From an uncultured Bacteroidales bacterium (GTDB taxonomy: Bacteria; Bacteroidota; Bacteroidia; Bacteroidales; UBA932), in the NCBI GenBank assembly GCA_905234775.1, contig CAJOJC010000030.1, positions 6,606 through 19,747 of the forward strand: a DNA stretch of 13,142 nucleotides, written 5' to 3'. The notes under the pieces are model-generated. The model saw only the letters and a program-made list of their open reading frames with translations, had not been told where the DNA came from and ran no database searches. The position numbers and the translations under genes were made by a program. Shown in pieces: positions 1-6,446 of the stretch; position 1 is the first letter of the stretch; each line of letters begins with the position of its first letter.

Positions 1-423
1 GAGCCTGCACTCATCGTTCCTGATAGAGGAGAAAAAGCAGTTGTAGACCGGCGATTGGATTATCACGCCGTCTCCGGGCGCGGCCAGGGCCTTGATGACA
101 GCCGACAGCGCGGGAACAACTCCCGGGGTATACTGAATCCACTCCTTTCTGAGCTGAAGCCCATGGCGAGTAGCGAACCAGCGGATGATGGCCTGATAGA
201 ACGAGTCCATGACTCGAGTGTAGCCGAAGACTCCCTGGTCCAGACGGCGCTGCAGAGCCTCACGGATGAAATCGGGGGCCTCGAAGTCCATGTCCGCGAC
301 CCAGAGAGGGATTAAGCGCTCGCGCTCTTCCTCATTCAGGTTGACGCCCAGCGGGAGATCCGCATCCCATTTCACGCAGCCGCTATGGCGTCTGCAAACC
401 GGTTTGTCGAAATTATAAGTCAT
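1..423 (-). CDS. patB: PatB/MalY-family PLP-dependent aminotransferase / cystathionine beta-lyase (N-terminal part, runs off left edge)
   Basis: The frame is open from an ATG at 423 to base 1, giving 141 residues with no stop, so the gene continues beyond the window. It begins MTYNFDKPVCRRHSGCVKWD and carries the PatB/MalY hallmarks: 'LIPLWVADMDFEAPDFIREAL' (about residues 37-57) then 'GVFGYT' and 'PGVVPAL' and 'VIIQSPVYN'. Family members are cytosolic PLP enzymes that cleave cystathionine or cysteine C-S bonds (EC 4.4.1.13) or act as aminotransferases. The PLP lysine lies in the missing C-terminal part, so activity cannot be judged. The start overlaps the end of the DUF3737 gene by 11 bases, which suggests translational coupling as the last visible gene of a four-gene string. 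The fold is clear; whether it is a lyase or a modulator like MalY is open. Confidence 0.9.
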   Translation of the reverse strand, partial: MTYNFDKPVCRRHSGCVKWDADLPLGVNLNEEERERLIPLWVADMDFEAPDFIREALQRRLDQGVFGYTRVMDSFYQAIIRWFATRHGLQLRKEWIQYTPGVVPALSAVIKALAAPGDGVIIQSPVYNCFFSSIRNDECRL

Positions 424-1258
424 AGTTTATTTCGCAGTTTCCAGGTTGTTTTATGTTTTTATCGATGATTACTTCTCCTACGCTGCCAGCCTTAATACGG
501 CCGGAGCGAGGGTTCTTGATCGAAGTCACATGGCCCTTAATCGTAGCCTGAACGTCGGAGTATTCGAATGCCAGATCGGCGTCCGGATCGAAGGTACAAT
601 CCTCCAGAACCAGACCGGAGGCGTAGCAGAGCGGCTGGGTCCCGCTGATGTGGCAGCGGACCAGACGCAGACCTCGCGAGTACCATCCCAGGTACTCTCC
701 GCTGATGTGTGAGTCATAGACAGTTACGTTCTCCGTCTCCCAGAATGCGTCTTTAGTGTCAAGCACGCTATCGCGTATCTCAACGTTCTTCGCCCACTGG
801 AACGAGTAGTTTCCCTGCAGCTTGAACTTCTCTACGCGAGCTCCGTCGCAGTGCATAAAGATATAGTCTCCATGGGCCGCCTCTACATCCTCTACAACTA
901 CATTCCTGCAGCTCCAAAGCGTCTCCAGGGCGTCCGTAAAGCGTACGCGGCGAAGCGTCACCCCATCCATCTCGCGGAAAGCCTTAGGCGCATCAACCAG
1001 CGTGTCTTCCACCACCATATCCTTCGAATACCACATCGAAGCGCGTGCTCCCGGCGTCAGCTCGCAGTTCCTTACGACCGAACCGTCGCAGCACCACAGT
1101 ACATATTTTCCTTCAAATCGGCAGTCTACAGCCTCGATCGCGGCGGTCTCTTTCAGCGCCGACTCTCCGGCGTGGATCACTACGTTCTCGAGCTGCAATT
1201 CCCGCTCGCAGTAAAGCGGCCGCTCGCCGCCGAATTCCATATCTTTTATAATTCTCAT
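413..1258 (-). CDS. DUF3737 family protein (predicted right-handed beta-helix)
   Basis: A 281-residue protein of the DUF3737 type. Recognisable family phrases are 'FGGERPLYCERELQLENV' near the N-terminus, 'FEGKYVLWCCDG', 'AFREMDGVTLR', 'ETLWSCRNVVVEDV', 'GEYLGWYSRGLRLVRCHISG', and the 'IKAGSVGEVIID' end. The short 'x-V-x-x-C/D' steps recurring about every 20 residues fit a right-handed beta-helix. There is no signal peptide or membrane segment, so it is probably cytosolic. Function is unknown. Its ATG (1258) shares ATGA with the MATE stop codon, and its 3' end overlaps the PatB start by 11 bases, so it sits coupled between a transporter and a C-S lyase. The length is typical of the family as I remember it. 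A sugar- or metabolite-related enzymatic role is possible but not shown by the sequence. Confidence 0.88.
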   Translation of the reverse strand: MRIIKDMEFGGERPLYCERELQLENVVIHAGESALKETAAIEAVDCRFEGKYVLWCCDGSVVRNCELTPGARASMWYSKDMVVEDTLVDAPKAFREMDGVTLRRVRFTDALETLWSCRNVVVEDVEAAHGDYIFMHCDGARVEKFKLQGNYSFQWAKNVEIRDSVLDTKDAFWETENVTVYDSHISGEYLGWYSRGLRLVRCHISGTQPLCYASGLVLEDCTFDPDADLAFEYSDVQATIKGHVTSIKNPRSGRIKAGSVGEVIIDKNIKQPGNCEINYDL

Positions 1259-2685
1259 ATTTCCTGAGCAGTAAGTTTAGTCTTAAGCCACTTCGTACCG
1301 CTTGTACGCAGCACCATCAGCAGGCCCCTGACGTTGAGTTCCACGAGCATAGCGATCCAGTAACCCATAAGACCGTATTTCGGGGTCAGAACCAGCGCGA
1401 GGCCAATTCTGACTATCCATACGCTGATGAAGTTCAGCAGCGTAGGTATCTTCGTGTCGCCGGCGCCTACGCATGCGGCGTAGGCCACTATCGAAGCGGC
1501 GTAGCCGGCTTCGGCAAAGGCCTCCAGCCGCAGGCAGCGTGCGCCGAGCGCTACTACGTCCGGATCCACGCTGAGCAACGCCATAATCTGCGGCGCGAAC
1601 GCGTACATAAGCACCGCGAGCGTCGACATCATGCCCACTCCAAGCCCGAGCGTTATACGGGAGAAGCTCTTCGCGAGGTCCTTCCTACCCGCGCCCAGGC
1701 TCTGGCCCACGAGCGTGGTGGCAGCGTCTCCCATACCGTAGCCCGGCATGTAGACGAAGCTCTCGGCGATGATGGCGAACGAGTTGGCGGCGATTGCGAC
1801 CGCTCCGAGCGGGGCGACGATGAGCGTGCTGGCCACATACGCGCCGCGCATGACGAGGTTCTGGACCCACATCGGGCCCGTGACGTCGAAAGCCTTGGCC
1901 ATGCACTCTTTCGTGGGCACGAACGAGCCTTTCTCACCCACGATCGCGAGGTTCTTGTTCCTGACGAGCACGGCCCACATCATGAGGCCGCCGGCAATCA
2001 CCTCGGCAATTCCGGTCCCGAGGGCCGCGCCCTTGACTCCCATCCCCGCGCCGGGCATGGTCATGCTCAGCCCGAAGACGCTGATCTCGCGCGTTGGGAA
2101 TATGAGCAGGAAGTTGAAGATGACGTCGAGCACGCACATGACTATATACAGCACGCTCGGCACGATCATTTCGCCGCTGCACTCGAGCATGGTGCTGCCA
2201 TAGAGGCCGATCTGCATGAACGGGAGGAACGCCGCGTAAATGAGGAAGTAGGCCGATGCGTCCGCGCGGATTCCGGCCTCGCCTCCGAGCCAGCGTGGGA
2301 GCGGATCTGCGATCGCAACGCCCATGAGCGCGAGAACGAGCGAGAAAATGGTCACGACGAGCATGCCCTGCCTGAGGATGCTCCTGGCGCCGAAGAAGTC
2401 CCCGGCCCCGACGCGATGGGCCAGCTGGACCGAGAATCCCTGCCCCAGGGCGATGCAGAAGCCGTTGAATATCCAGGTGGTCGTGGAGACGAGCCCGATC
2501 GAGGCAGAGGAAGCCGCTCCGAGGCTTCCAACCATGGAGGCGTCGATGAACTCAAGCAGGACCGAGGCTAGTTGAGCGAGGATCGCGGGCCCGCAGAGCA
2601 GCAGAGTCAGCCGCACCCGCTGTCCGCGCGAGATATGTCTTCCCTCGCGAATCAGCCCCAGCAACAGATCCTTATTCCCGGCCAT
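1255..2685 (-). CDS. MATE family efflux transporter
   Basis: A 476-residue, very hydrophobic protein with about 12 membrane helices, the normal size for MATE transporters, which export cationic drugs or metabolites in exchange for Na+ or H+. Family features include the N-terminal 'LTLLLCGPAILAQLASVLLEFIDASMVGSLG' stretch (paraphrasing the usual 'P..l..l...l....D...vG.lG'), 'AALGTGIAEVIAGGLMMW' mid-protein, and 'GDAATTLVGQSLGAGR' at the start of the second half. The start ATG at 2685 lies 9 bases after the yqaA-like stop; the stop overlaps the DUF3737 start as ATGA. The substrate cannot be predicted. Base composition is strongly GC-rich (one 60-base line, 1801-1860, counts 42 G+C). Confidence 0.93.
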   Translation of the reverse strand: MAGNKDLLLGLIREGRHISRGQRVRLTLLLCGPAILAQLASVLLEFIDASMVGSLGAASSASIGLVSTTTWIFNGFCIALGQGFSVQLAHRVGAGDFFGARSILRQGMLVVTIFSLVLALMGVAIADPLPRWLGGEAGIRADASAYFLIYAAFLPFMQIGLYGSTMLECSGEMIVPSVLYIVMCVLDVIFNFLLIFPTREISVFGLSMTMPGAGMGVKGAALGTGIAEVIAGGLMMWAVLVRNKNLAIVGEKGSFVPTKECMAKAFDVTGPMWVQNLVMRGAYVASTLIVAPLGAVAIAANSFAIIAESFVYMPGYGMGDAATTLVGQSLGAGRKDLAKSFSRITLGLGVGMMSTLAVLMYAFAPQIMALLSVDPDVVALGARCLRLEAFAEAGYAASIVAYAACVGAGDTKIPTLLNFISVWIVRIGLALVLTPKYGLMGYWIAMLVELNVRGLLMVLRTSGTKWLKTKLTAQEI

Positions 2686-2694
2686 TCTACTTTA

Positions 2695-3129
2695 TCAAAT
2701 CGAGAGCACTAGCGTCCAGACTCCGAAGCGCAGCGCTATTCCGATAAATATCATGAGACACGTGAGGAGCGACGGGGCTTTATACAAGCCAAGCGCAACC
2801 AGCAGCGGTTTCCCGACGAAGGGCACCCAGCCGATTAGGCCCGCAAAGGGCCCATACTTTTGTACGGTACTCTGCTGCTGCTCGACCTTCTCAGGTGCTA
2901 CGTGGAAGTACTTCTCGAGCCACTCAATCTTTCCTGCGCGACCCAGGAGGAAAGTAGTAATCGTTCCCAGGGTATTACCGACCACGGCGACCACCAGACA
3001 CGCAAGCCACTCTTCCTTCATGGCTGCCATTATCGCTACGTACAGTACGTCCGAGCTGAACGGCACTATAGTTCCCGCGAGAAAAGTCCCGAGAAACAAC
3101 CCGATAAGTCCTAAATCAGTCAGATTCAT
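2695..3129 (-). CDS. yqaA: YqaA-like DedA/VTT-family inner-membrane protein
   Basis: A 144-residue membrane protein starting MNLTDLGLIGLFLGTFLAG. It matches the layout of E. coli YqaA: an N-terminal re-entrant-like helix with 'VPFSSDVLYVAI', then 'VVGNTLGTITTFLLGR', then 'KYGPFAGLIGWVPFVGKPLLVALGLYK', then a last helix with 'GIALRFGVW'. DedA/VTT proteins are linked to membrane lipid (undecaprenyl- or phospholipid) flipping and envelope homeostasis; the specific role of YqaA is not established. The frame is open 10 codons further upstream to an ATG at 3159, but those codons (MPDQVGHDKK) are the translation of a REP-like palindrome, so I chose the internal ATG at 3129. It heads the yqaA-MATE-DUF3737-patB string. 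Confidence 0.85.
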   Translation of the reverse strand: MNLTDLGLIGLFLGTFLAGTIVPFSSDVLYVAIMAAMKEEWLACLVVAVVGNTLGTITTFLLGRAGKIEWLEKYFHVAPEKVEQQQSTVQKYGPFAGLIGWVPFVGKPLLVALGLYKAPSLLTCLMIFIGIALRFGVWTLVLSI

Positions 3130-3135
3130 TTTCTT

Positions 3136-3161
3136 GTCATGCCCGACCTGATCGGGCATCT
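3136..3161. repeat. REP-like palindrome, copy A (GCCC type)
   Basis: A 26-base unit running GTCAT...ATCT, with an 8-bp perfect stem (ATGCCCGA 3139-3146 with TCGGGCAT 3152-3159) and loop CCTGA. It is identical over 26 bases to the copy at 6512-6537 and differs from the 6447-6472 copy by a compensated base pair. It lies just upstream of the yqaA-like start, between two gene strings, and may affect mRNA stability or supercoiling (inference). Confidence 0.85.
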
Positions 3162-3164
3162 TTT

Positions 3165-3191
3165 GTCATTCCGAGCGAAGCGAAGGAATCT
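3165..3191. repeat. REP-like palindrome, copy B (divergent GAGCGAAGCGAAG core)
   Basis: A 27-base unit with the same GTCAT...ATCT ends as the other copies but a different core; ATTCC (3168-3172) pairs with GGAAT (3185-3189). It stands head-to-tail with copy A, 3 bases apart. Its last two bases form part of the stop codon of the DnaJ-zinc-finger-like gene (3190-3192). Sequences of this kind are commonly dispersed in bacterial genomes and are a known source of spurious small ORFs. Confidence 0.75.
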
Positions 3192-4728
3192 ATTTTTTCA
3201 CAAACAACATTACGATCCACGCGATGATGATTATCCAGAGGATGTCTGTGGTGAGAAGACTCAGACCGAGATAATTAAGGACCAGCAGGCCTGCAAGTAC
3301 GCCCAGGGCAGGCAGCAACACTTTTAGCATTCCCGCTCCCAGGAAGCCCCATACGGTCCCGTAACGAAGCGAGGAATAATCCTTCCTGAGCAGTTTCATC
3401 CTGACGAACCAGAGCGCGAAGAGGAAGATAACGCACTGCGTTATAGGAAGAGCATTGTACATGCTCCAGTCAGGGTCGTTGGTCTTAACAGCAAACGGCA
3501 GAACAGGATTGATCTTGCTGTAGAACTCGAACAGGAACGGCGTTACGAACAGAACGAGTGTCCAAAACATCAGGTTAATTCCGTCTTTAGTGGAACCGGA
3601 ATACTTGACCATCTTGTCTGTATACTCCTTAATCGGGGAGTTGCCGGCGTAGAACCGGTCGTAGGCAATTGCTCCGCAGTAGGTATTGCCGTTGAAGGAG
3701 TACTCAATATACTTCACATCAACCACCAGTACTTTTGCCTCCTGGAATAGTATGGTTTTATCTCTGTTACACTTCGATCTCGCCGAGTCTATCAAACTAT
3801 CAAGATGCGATGATATTTCCCTGTCTTCCGGGAGGAGGTTGCGACCCAGATTGGGGCCGGTCAACGCAAAGGCTACCGTTCCAGTGTGGGATTTTCTTCC
3901 GACAAGCTCCGGTATCCGACCGAGTCTCGAGTCGTAAACGCAGTCGAATGCGCCGTGGAATATGAGGCTCTGGTCGATATTATAGTAATAGAGATTGTCT
4001 TTCTTTCCGCCGCATCCGCTGCAAGTGATTATTCCGTCGCCATTGCAGTTCTTACAGGTAGTCTTCCCTTTTCCTCCGCAGTCCGGGCAGCTCCAGCTTC
4101 CTCTTCCGTTACATTTGCCGCACCTGATGTAGCCATGGTCGCAGCGGTTCGGGCACTCTCTGTCCCTCGTTACGTGGCGATTGAGTTCCGGGACCCAGAC
4201 AGACTCCGAGATCTTTCCCTTTCCGTTACACCTGGGACACTTCGTCTTCCCCGCTCCGCGGCACTCACCGCAGGTGACAGTGCCGTCATCGCATTTCGAG
4301 CACGTTTTCTCGCCAAGTCCATGGCAGTCATAGCAGATCATTGTTCCCTTTCTGCCGCATTTGCTGCAGGGCTCTACGTGCTGCGAGCCGGAGACAATGA
4401 ACTCCTTCTGCTGGTTGGTGAATGAGTCAGTATTCAGGAGGTCGAACGACCATGGATCCACGGCCGCAAGGGTCATAACTGTCCTTGCGCTCACTGACCT
4501 GCCGTCGTACGGCTTCTTTTGCTCCGAGACCGTTCTCTGGTCGAATTCGGTCTTAACCTGAGGAATATAGATGTTGCAGCGGTCGTAGACCTTAATCTTT
4601 ATCTTGTCGCCGAGATCCTGGAAGGGATGGTTAGATATTGAGTTGGAGTACTCGTTAATCAGCTCTCGTACCTGCCTCTCTGCGTTGGAATCAAGTTCCA
4701 ATGAGACCTTTCTTCTGTAATCTGCCAT
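3190..4728 (-). CDS. Membrane protein with ten DnaJ-type CxxC zinc-finger pairs, no J domain
   Basis: A 512-residue protein I cannot name. Residues 1-115 are a soluble, partly helical region. Residues 121-240 hold ten cysteine pairs (C121/124, 132/135, 143/146, 153/156, 164/167, 192/196, 203/206, 214/217, 225/228, 236/239), most followed by G-x-G as in the CxxCxGxG repeats of DnaJ, where four such motifs bind two zinc ions. One pair is CxxxC. Residues 245-380 form a further soluble domain. Hydrophobic helices follow at about 384-403, 426-443, 465-488 and 493-510, ending in KK. No HPD J domain is present, so it is not DnaJ itself; a protein-binding or redox/chaperone-like role at the inner membrane is inference. 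The stop TAG overlaps a REP-like repeat. It follows the small lipoprotein gene by 11 bases and has a rare strong Shine-Dalgarno site. Confidence 0.85.
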   Translation of the reverse strand: MADYRRKVSLELDSNAERQVRELINEYSNSISNHPFQDLGDKIKIKVYDRCNIYIPQVKTEFDQRTVSEQKKPYDGRSVSARTVMTLAAVDPWSFDLLNTDSFTNQQKEFIVSGSQHVEPCSKCGRKGTMICYDCHGLGEKTCSKCDDGTVTCGECRGAGKTKCPRCNGKGKISESVWVPELNRHVTRDRECPNRCDHGYIRCGKCNGRGSWSCPDCGGKGKTTCKNCNGDGIITCSGCGGKKDNLYYYNIDQSLIFHGAFDCVYDSRLGRIPELVGRKSHTGTVAFALTGPNLGRNLLPEDREISSHLDSLIDSARSKCNRDKTILFQEAKVLVVDVKYIEYSFNGNTYCGAIAYDRFYAGNSPIKEYTDKMVKYSGSTKDGINLMFWTLVLFVTPFLFEFYSKINPVLPFAVKTNDPDWSMYNALPITQCVIFLFALWFVRMKLLRKDYSSLRYGTVWGFLGAGMLKVLLPALGVLAGLLVLNYLGLSLLTTDILWIIIIAWIVMLFVKK

Positions 4729-4730
4729 AG

Positions 4731-4740
4731 CCCCTCCTCC
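4731..4740 (-). promoter_or_regulatory. Strong Shine-Dalgarno site (GGAGGAGGGG) for the CxxC-repeat gene
   Basis: On the minus strand GGAGGAGGGG lies two bases before the ATG at 4728, its best GGAGG core about 7 bases away. The stop codon TAG of the preceding lipoprotein gene (4740-4742) reads directly into it. Bacteroidota genes rarely use such sites and none is evident before the neighbouring genes, so it may permit reinitiation after the upstream stop. Confidence 0.55.
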
Positions 4741-5108
4741 TATTTCTTATTAGCTGAGATTACGAAGGTCCTGACAACCTTGACTACCAAAATAATGAGG
4801 AATATGAGCAGGGCTACCATAAAATACGCCGTCAACCCGAAGCTATACCCGGGGCTCACGACCTCTTGGAAACTCTTGTCTTTCTCTGCGATCAGCCTCT
4901 TAAAGTCCGCGACAAAGGTCTTTACAGATATCTGATGGAAGGGATTCAGAACTTCCTTCGGTTCGCCTCCACGCGTGCGCAGCTGCTCTATCTTTTCCGG
5001 GTCCGTGATCTTCTCGGAGGCCTTGTCTGAGTTCTTTTCGTAGATCGTACACCCCGGTAACGCGATGAACGTAACCATCAGCAGGATCAGGTATAGTGTT
5101 CTTTTCAT
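4740..5108 (-). CDS. Small predicted lipoprotein with C-terminal transmembrane helix
   Basis: A 122-residue protein of unknown function. Residues 1-19 form a signal peptide ending in the lipobox LPGC, with C20 the predicted lipidated residue. A polar segment (21-88, many K/E, including DPEKIEQLRTRGGEPKEVLN) follows, then a strongly hydrophobic helix at about 91-109 and a basic tail (K110, R113, K121, K122). The positive-inside rule predicts a lipid anchor outside, a periplasmic loop of about 70 residues, and a tail in the cytosol, so it should stay in the inner membrane. It lies 37 bases after the lipoprotein deformylase and 11 bases before the CxxC-repeat membrane protein, so it is likely co-transcribed. 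The proline and the cysteine fit SPII, but an uncleaved signal anchor is an alternative. Confidence 0.8.
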   Translation of the reverse strand: MKRTLYLILLMVTFIALPGCTIYEKNSDKASEKITDPEKIEQLRTRGGEPKEVLNPFHQISVKTFVADFKRLIAEKDKSFQEVVSPGYSFGLTAYFMVALLIFLIILVVKVVRTFVISANKK

Positions 5109-5145
5109 TCTAATGGGTATTGCTCAGTAAAGTTAGGAAAATTAC

Positions 5146-5796
5146 CTACAACGGCCACCACTCAGGACGCGTATACGTAAACTCTTCCCTCTCCTTTGCC
5201 CAGGATTCAGAGACGAACACCGTATCTGCGCGATCTGTATAGAGAATTCCCTCCAGATGATCTACCTCATGCTGGAAGATTCTTGCGGTATATCCGCCTA
5301 TCTTCTCAGTCACGACCTCCTTAGAACCGGGTCTCAGATACGATACCGATACGCTGTCAAAGCGCGGGACTATCCCTCTATACGGCGGTACCGACAGGCA
5401 GCCTTCCGGCAGCCGGATCAGATCTCCGGTAAATGTATTTATATGGATGTTGATATAACACTCATACGGTTCTCCTTCCTTATCCAGTCTCTGGACTACT
5501 ATGATTCTCTTCCCAACCCCCACCTGCGGCGCCGCAATGCCAACTCCGCCCTGCGAGGGATCCTGGACCGTATACATCATCTTTGCGATGAGGTCCTTGA
5601 GGCTCTGAGACTTCAGCTCCCACCTGACGAGATCCGTACTTGGCGTACGCAGCACAGCCGAATCACGGTCTATCTCAGTTACATACATCAGCGAGTCCGA
5701 ACGGGAAATAATTAGCTTCTCAGCAGAGGTAAAGGCCCTGGATTTACATCCTGCAGCCAAAGACGCGAGGATAATGAAAAAGACAATTCGCTTCAT
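5146..5796 (-). CDS. def: Peptide deformylase with lipoprotein signal peptide
   Basis: A 216-residue peptide deformylase (EC 3.5.1.88), which normally removes the formyl group from the N-terminal methionine of new proteins in the cytosol. All three catalytic motifs are intact: GVGIAAPQ (84-91), EGCLS (131-135, metal ligand C133), and QHEVDH (175-180, metal ligands H176 and H180, catalytic E177). What is odd is the N-terminus: MKRIVFFIILASLAAGC is a clear signal peptide with lipobox AAGC (C17), followed by about 45 residues before the core, making it longer than the usual 165-190 residues. The predicted mature enzyme therefore faces the periplasm or sits on the membrane. The usual 'NP' before motif 2 reads 'NI' (residues 115-116). 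It heads a string with the small lipoprotein and the CxxC-repeat protein. Start ATG 5796 is only 4 bases from a -7 box. Confidence 0.92.
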   Translation of the reverse strand: MKRIVFFIILASLAAGCKSRAFTSAEKLIISRSDSLMYVTEIDRDSAVLRTPSTDLVRWELKSQSLKDLIAKMMYTVQDPSQGGVGIAAPQVGVGKRIIVVQRLDKEGEPYECYINIHINTFTGDLIRLPEGCLSVPPYRGIVPRFDSVSVSYLRPGSKEVVTEKIGGYTARIFQHEVDHLEGILYTDRADTVFVSESWAKEREEFTYTRPEWWPL

Positions 5797-5800
5797 ATCT

Positions 5801-5808
5801 CAAATATA
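5801..5808 (-). promoter_or_regulatory. Bacteroidota -7 promoter box (TATATTTG) for def operon
   Basis: Minus-strand TATATTTG is a perfect match to TAnnTTTG. It ends 4 bases before the def ATG, which would make the transcript leaderless or nearly so. No clear TTTG -33 element lies about 20 bases upstream. Confidence 0.45.
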
Positions 5809-5829
5809 CACAATTTCCGCAGAATTCCG

Positions 5830-5837
5830 TATTATTG
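5830..5837 (+). promoter_or_regulatory. Possible -7 box (TATTATTG) for the GNAT gene
   Basis: One mismatch to TAnnTTTG, ending 7 bases before the ATG at 5845. It lies in the 48-base divergent gap shared with def. No good -33 element; weak call. Confidence 0.3.
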
Positions 5838-5844
5838 CACTACT

Positions 5845-6354
5845 ATGACTATCCGTAAAGCCCAGCTCCCAGACCTCCAACAGATAATGGCAGTCCTCGA
5901 CGCAGCCAGGCAGATTATGCGCTCCGACGGCAACACCGGTCAGTGGATCAATGGCTATCCCAGCGAAGAAGTAGTAATTGACGATATTAATAGCGGATAT
6001 GGCTACGTTGTAACTGACAACAACAACGACAGCAATGACGACATCGTCGCCTACTTCGCCTTCATCCCTTCCCCAGAGCCCACCTACGCAAAGATCTACG
6101 GCGGAAAATGGCTAGACGACACCCTTCCCTACCACGTCGTCCACCGCATAGGCAGCACCCCCACCTCCCACGGTATCTTCAAGACCATAATGGACTGGTG
6201 CTTCGCCCACGACCCGCATCGCAACATCAAGATCGACACCCACCGCGACAACCGCATCATGCAGCACTGCATCCTCTCCTACGGCTTCACCTTCTGCGGC
6301 ATCATCTACCTCACCTCCGGCGACGAGCGGTTGGCATATCAACTAATGGAATAA
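5845..6354 (+). CDS. GNAT family N-acetyltransferase
   Basis: A 169-residue protein starting MTIRKAQLPDLQQIMAVLDA, a typical GNAT beginning (R-x-A-x-x-x-D). The acetyl-CoA region is seen in 'VVHRIGSTPTSHGIFKTIMDW' (about 98-118), where HRIGS replaces the classical Q/R-x-x-G-x-G/A loop, followed by 'DTHRDNRIMQHCILSYGFTFCG' (131-152) and 'GDERLAYQ' near the end. This arrangement is one I know from Bacteroidota and Firmicutes GNATs without a known substrate. A short Asn/Asp-rich insert (DNNNDSNDD, 58-66) sits in a loop. Cytosolic and monocistronic; it is transcribed away from def and converges on the repeat-rich gap. The double stop TAATAG follows. The substrate cannot be inferred. Confidence 0.9.
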   Translation: MTIRKAQLPDLQQIMAVLDAARQIMRSDGNTGQWINGYPSEEVVIDDINSGYGYVVTDNNNDSNDDIVAYFAFIPSPEPTYAKIYGGKWLDDTLPYHVVHRIGSTPTSHGIFKTIMDWCFAHDPHRNIKIDTHRDNRIMQHCILSYGFTFCGIIYLTSGDERLAYQLME

Positions 6355-6358
6355 TAGT

Positions 6359-6446
6359 GTCATTCCCGACTCACTGTTTAGTCATTCCCGACTCACTGTT
6401 TAGTCATTCCCGACTCACTGTTTAGTCATTCCCGACTCACTGTTTA
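6359..6446. repeat. Four tandem 22-bp repeats (GTCATTCCCGACTCACTGTTTA)
   Basis: Four perfect head-to-tail copies at 6359-6380, 6381-6402, 6403-6424 and 6425-6446, starting 5 bases after the GNAT stop. The first 12 bases of each unit (GTCATTCCCGAC) equal the left half of the REP-like palindrome that directly follows at 6447. It has no variable spacers, so it is not CRISPR. Confidence 0.95.

Noticed and set aside
851..1267. 138-codon plus-strand ORF
   Set aside because: Antisense to the DUF3737 gene and without family features.
1769..2203. 144-codon plus-strand ORF
   Set aside because: Antisense to the MATE transporter in GC-rich DNA, where chance open frames are expected.
3130..3159. Upstream ATG of the yqaA-like gene adding MPDQVGHDKK
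   Set aside because: These ten codons are the palindromic repeat; the protein without them matches the E. coli YqaA layout.
3139..3327. 62-codon plus-strand ORF starting MPDLIGHL
   Set aside because: Its start is a translated REP-like repeat and the rest is antisense to the CxxC-repeat gene; such peptides are known annotation artefacts.
3886..4425. 179-codon plus-strand ORF
   Set aside because: Entirely antisense to the cysteine-repeat region of the 512-residue gene, whose motif pattern is unmistakable; the ORF is a composition shadow.
6359..6446. Tandem array as a CRISPR
   Set aside because: Units are joined without variable spacers and no cas gene is present.
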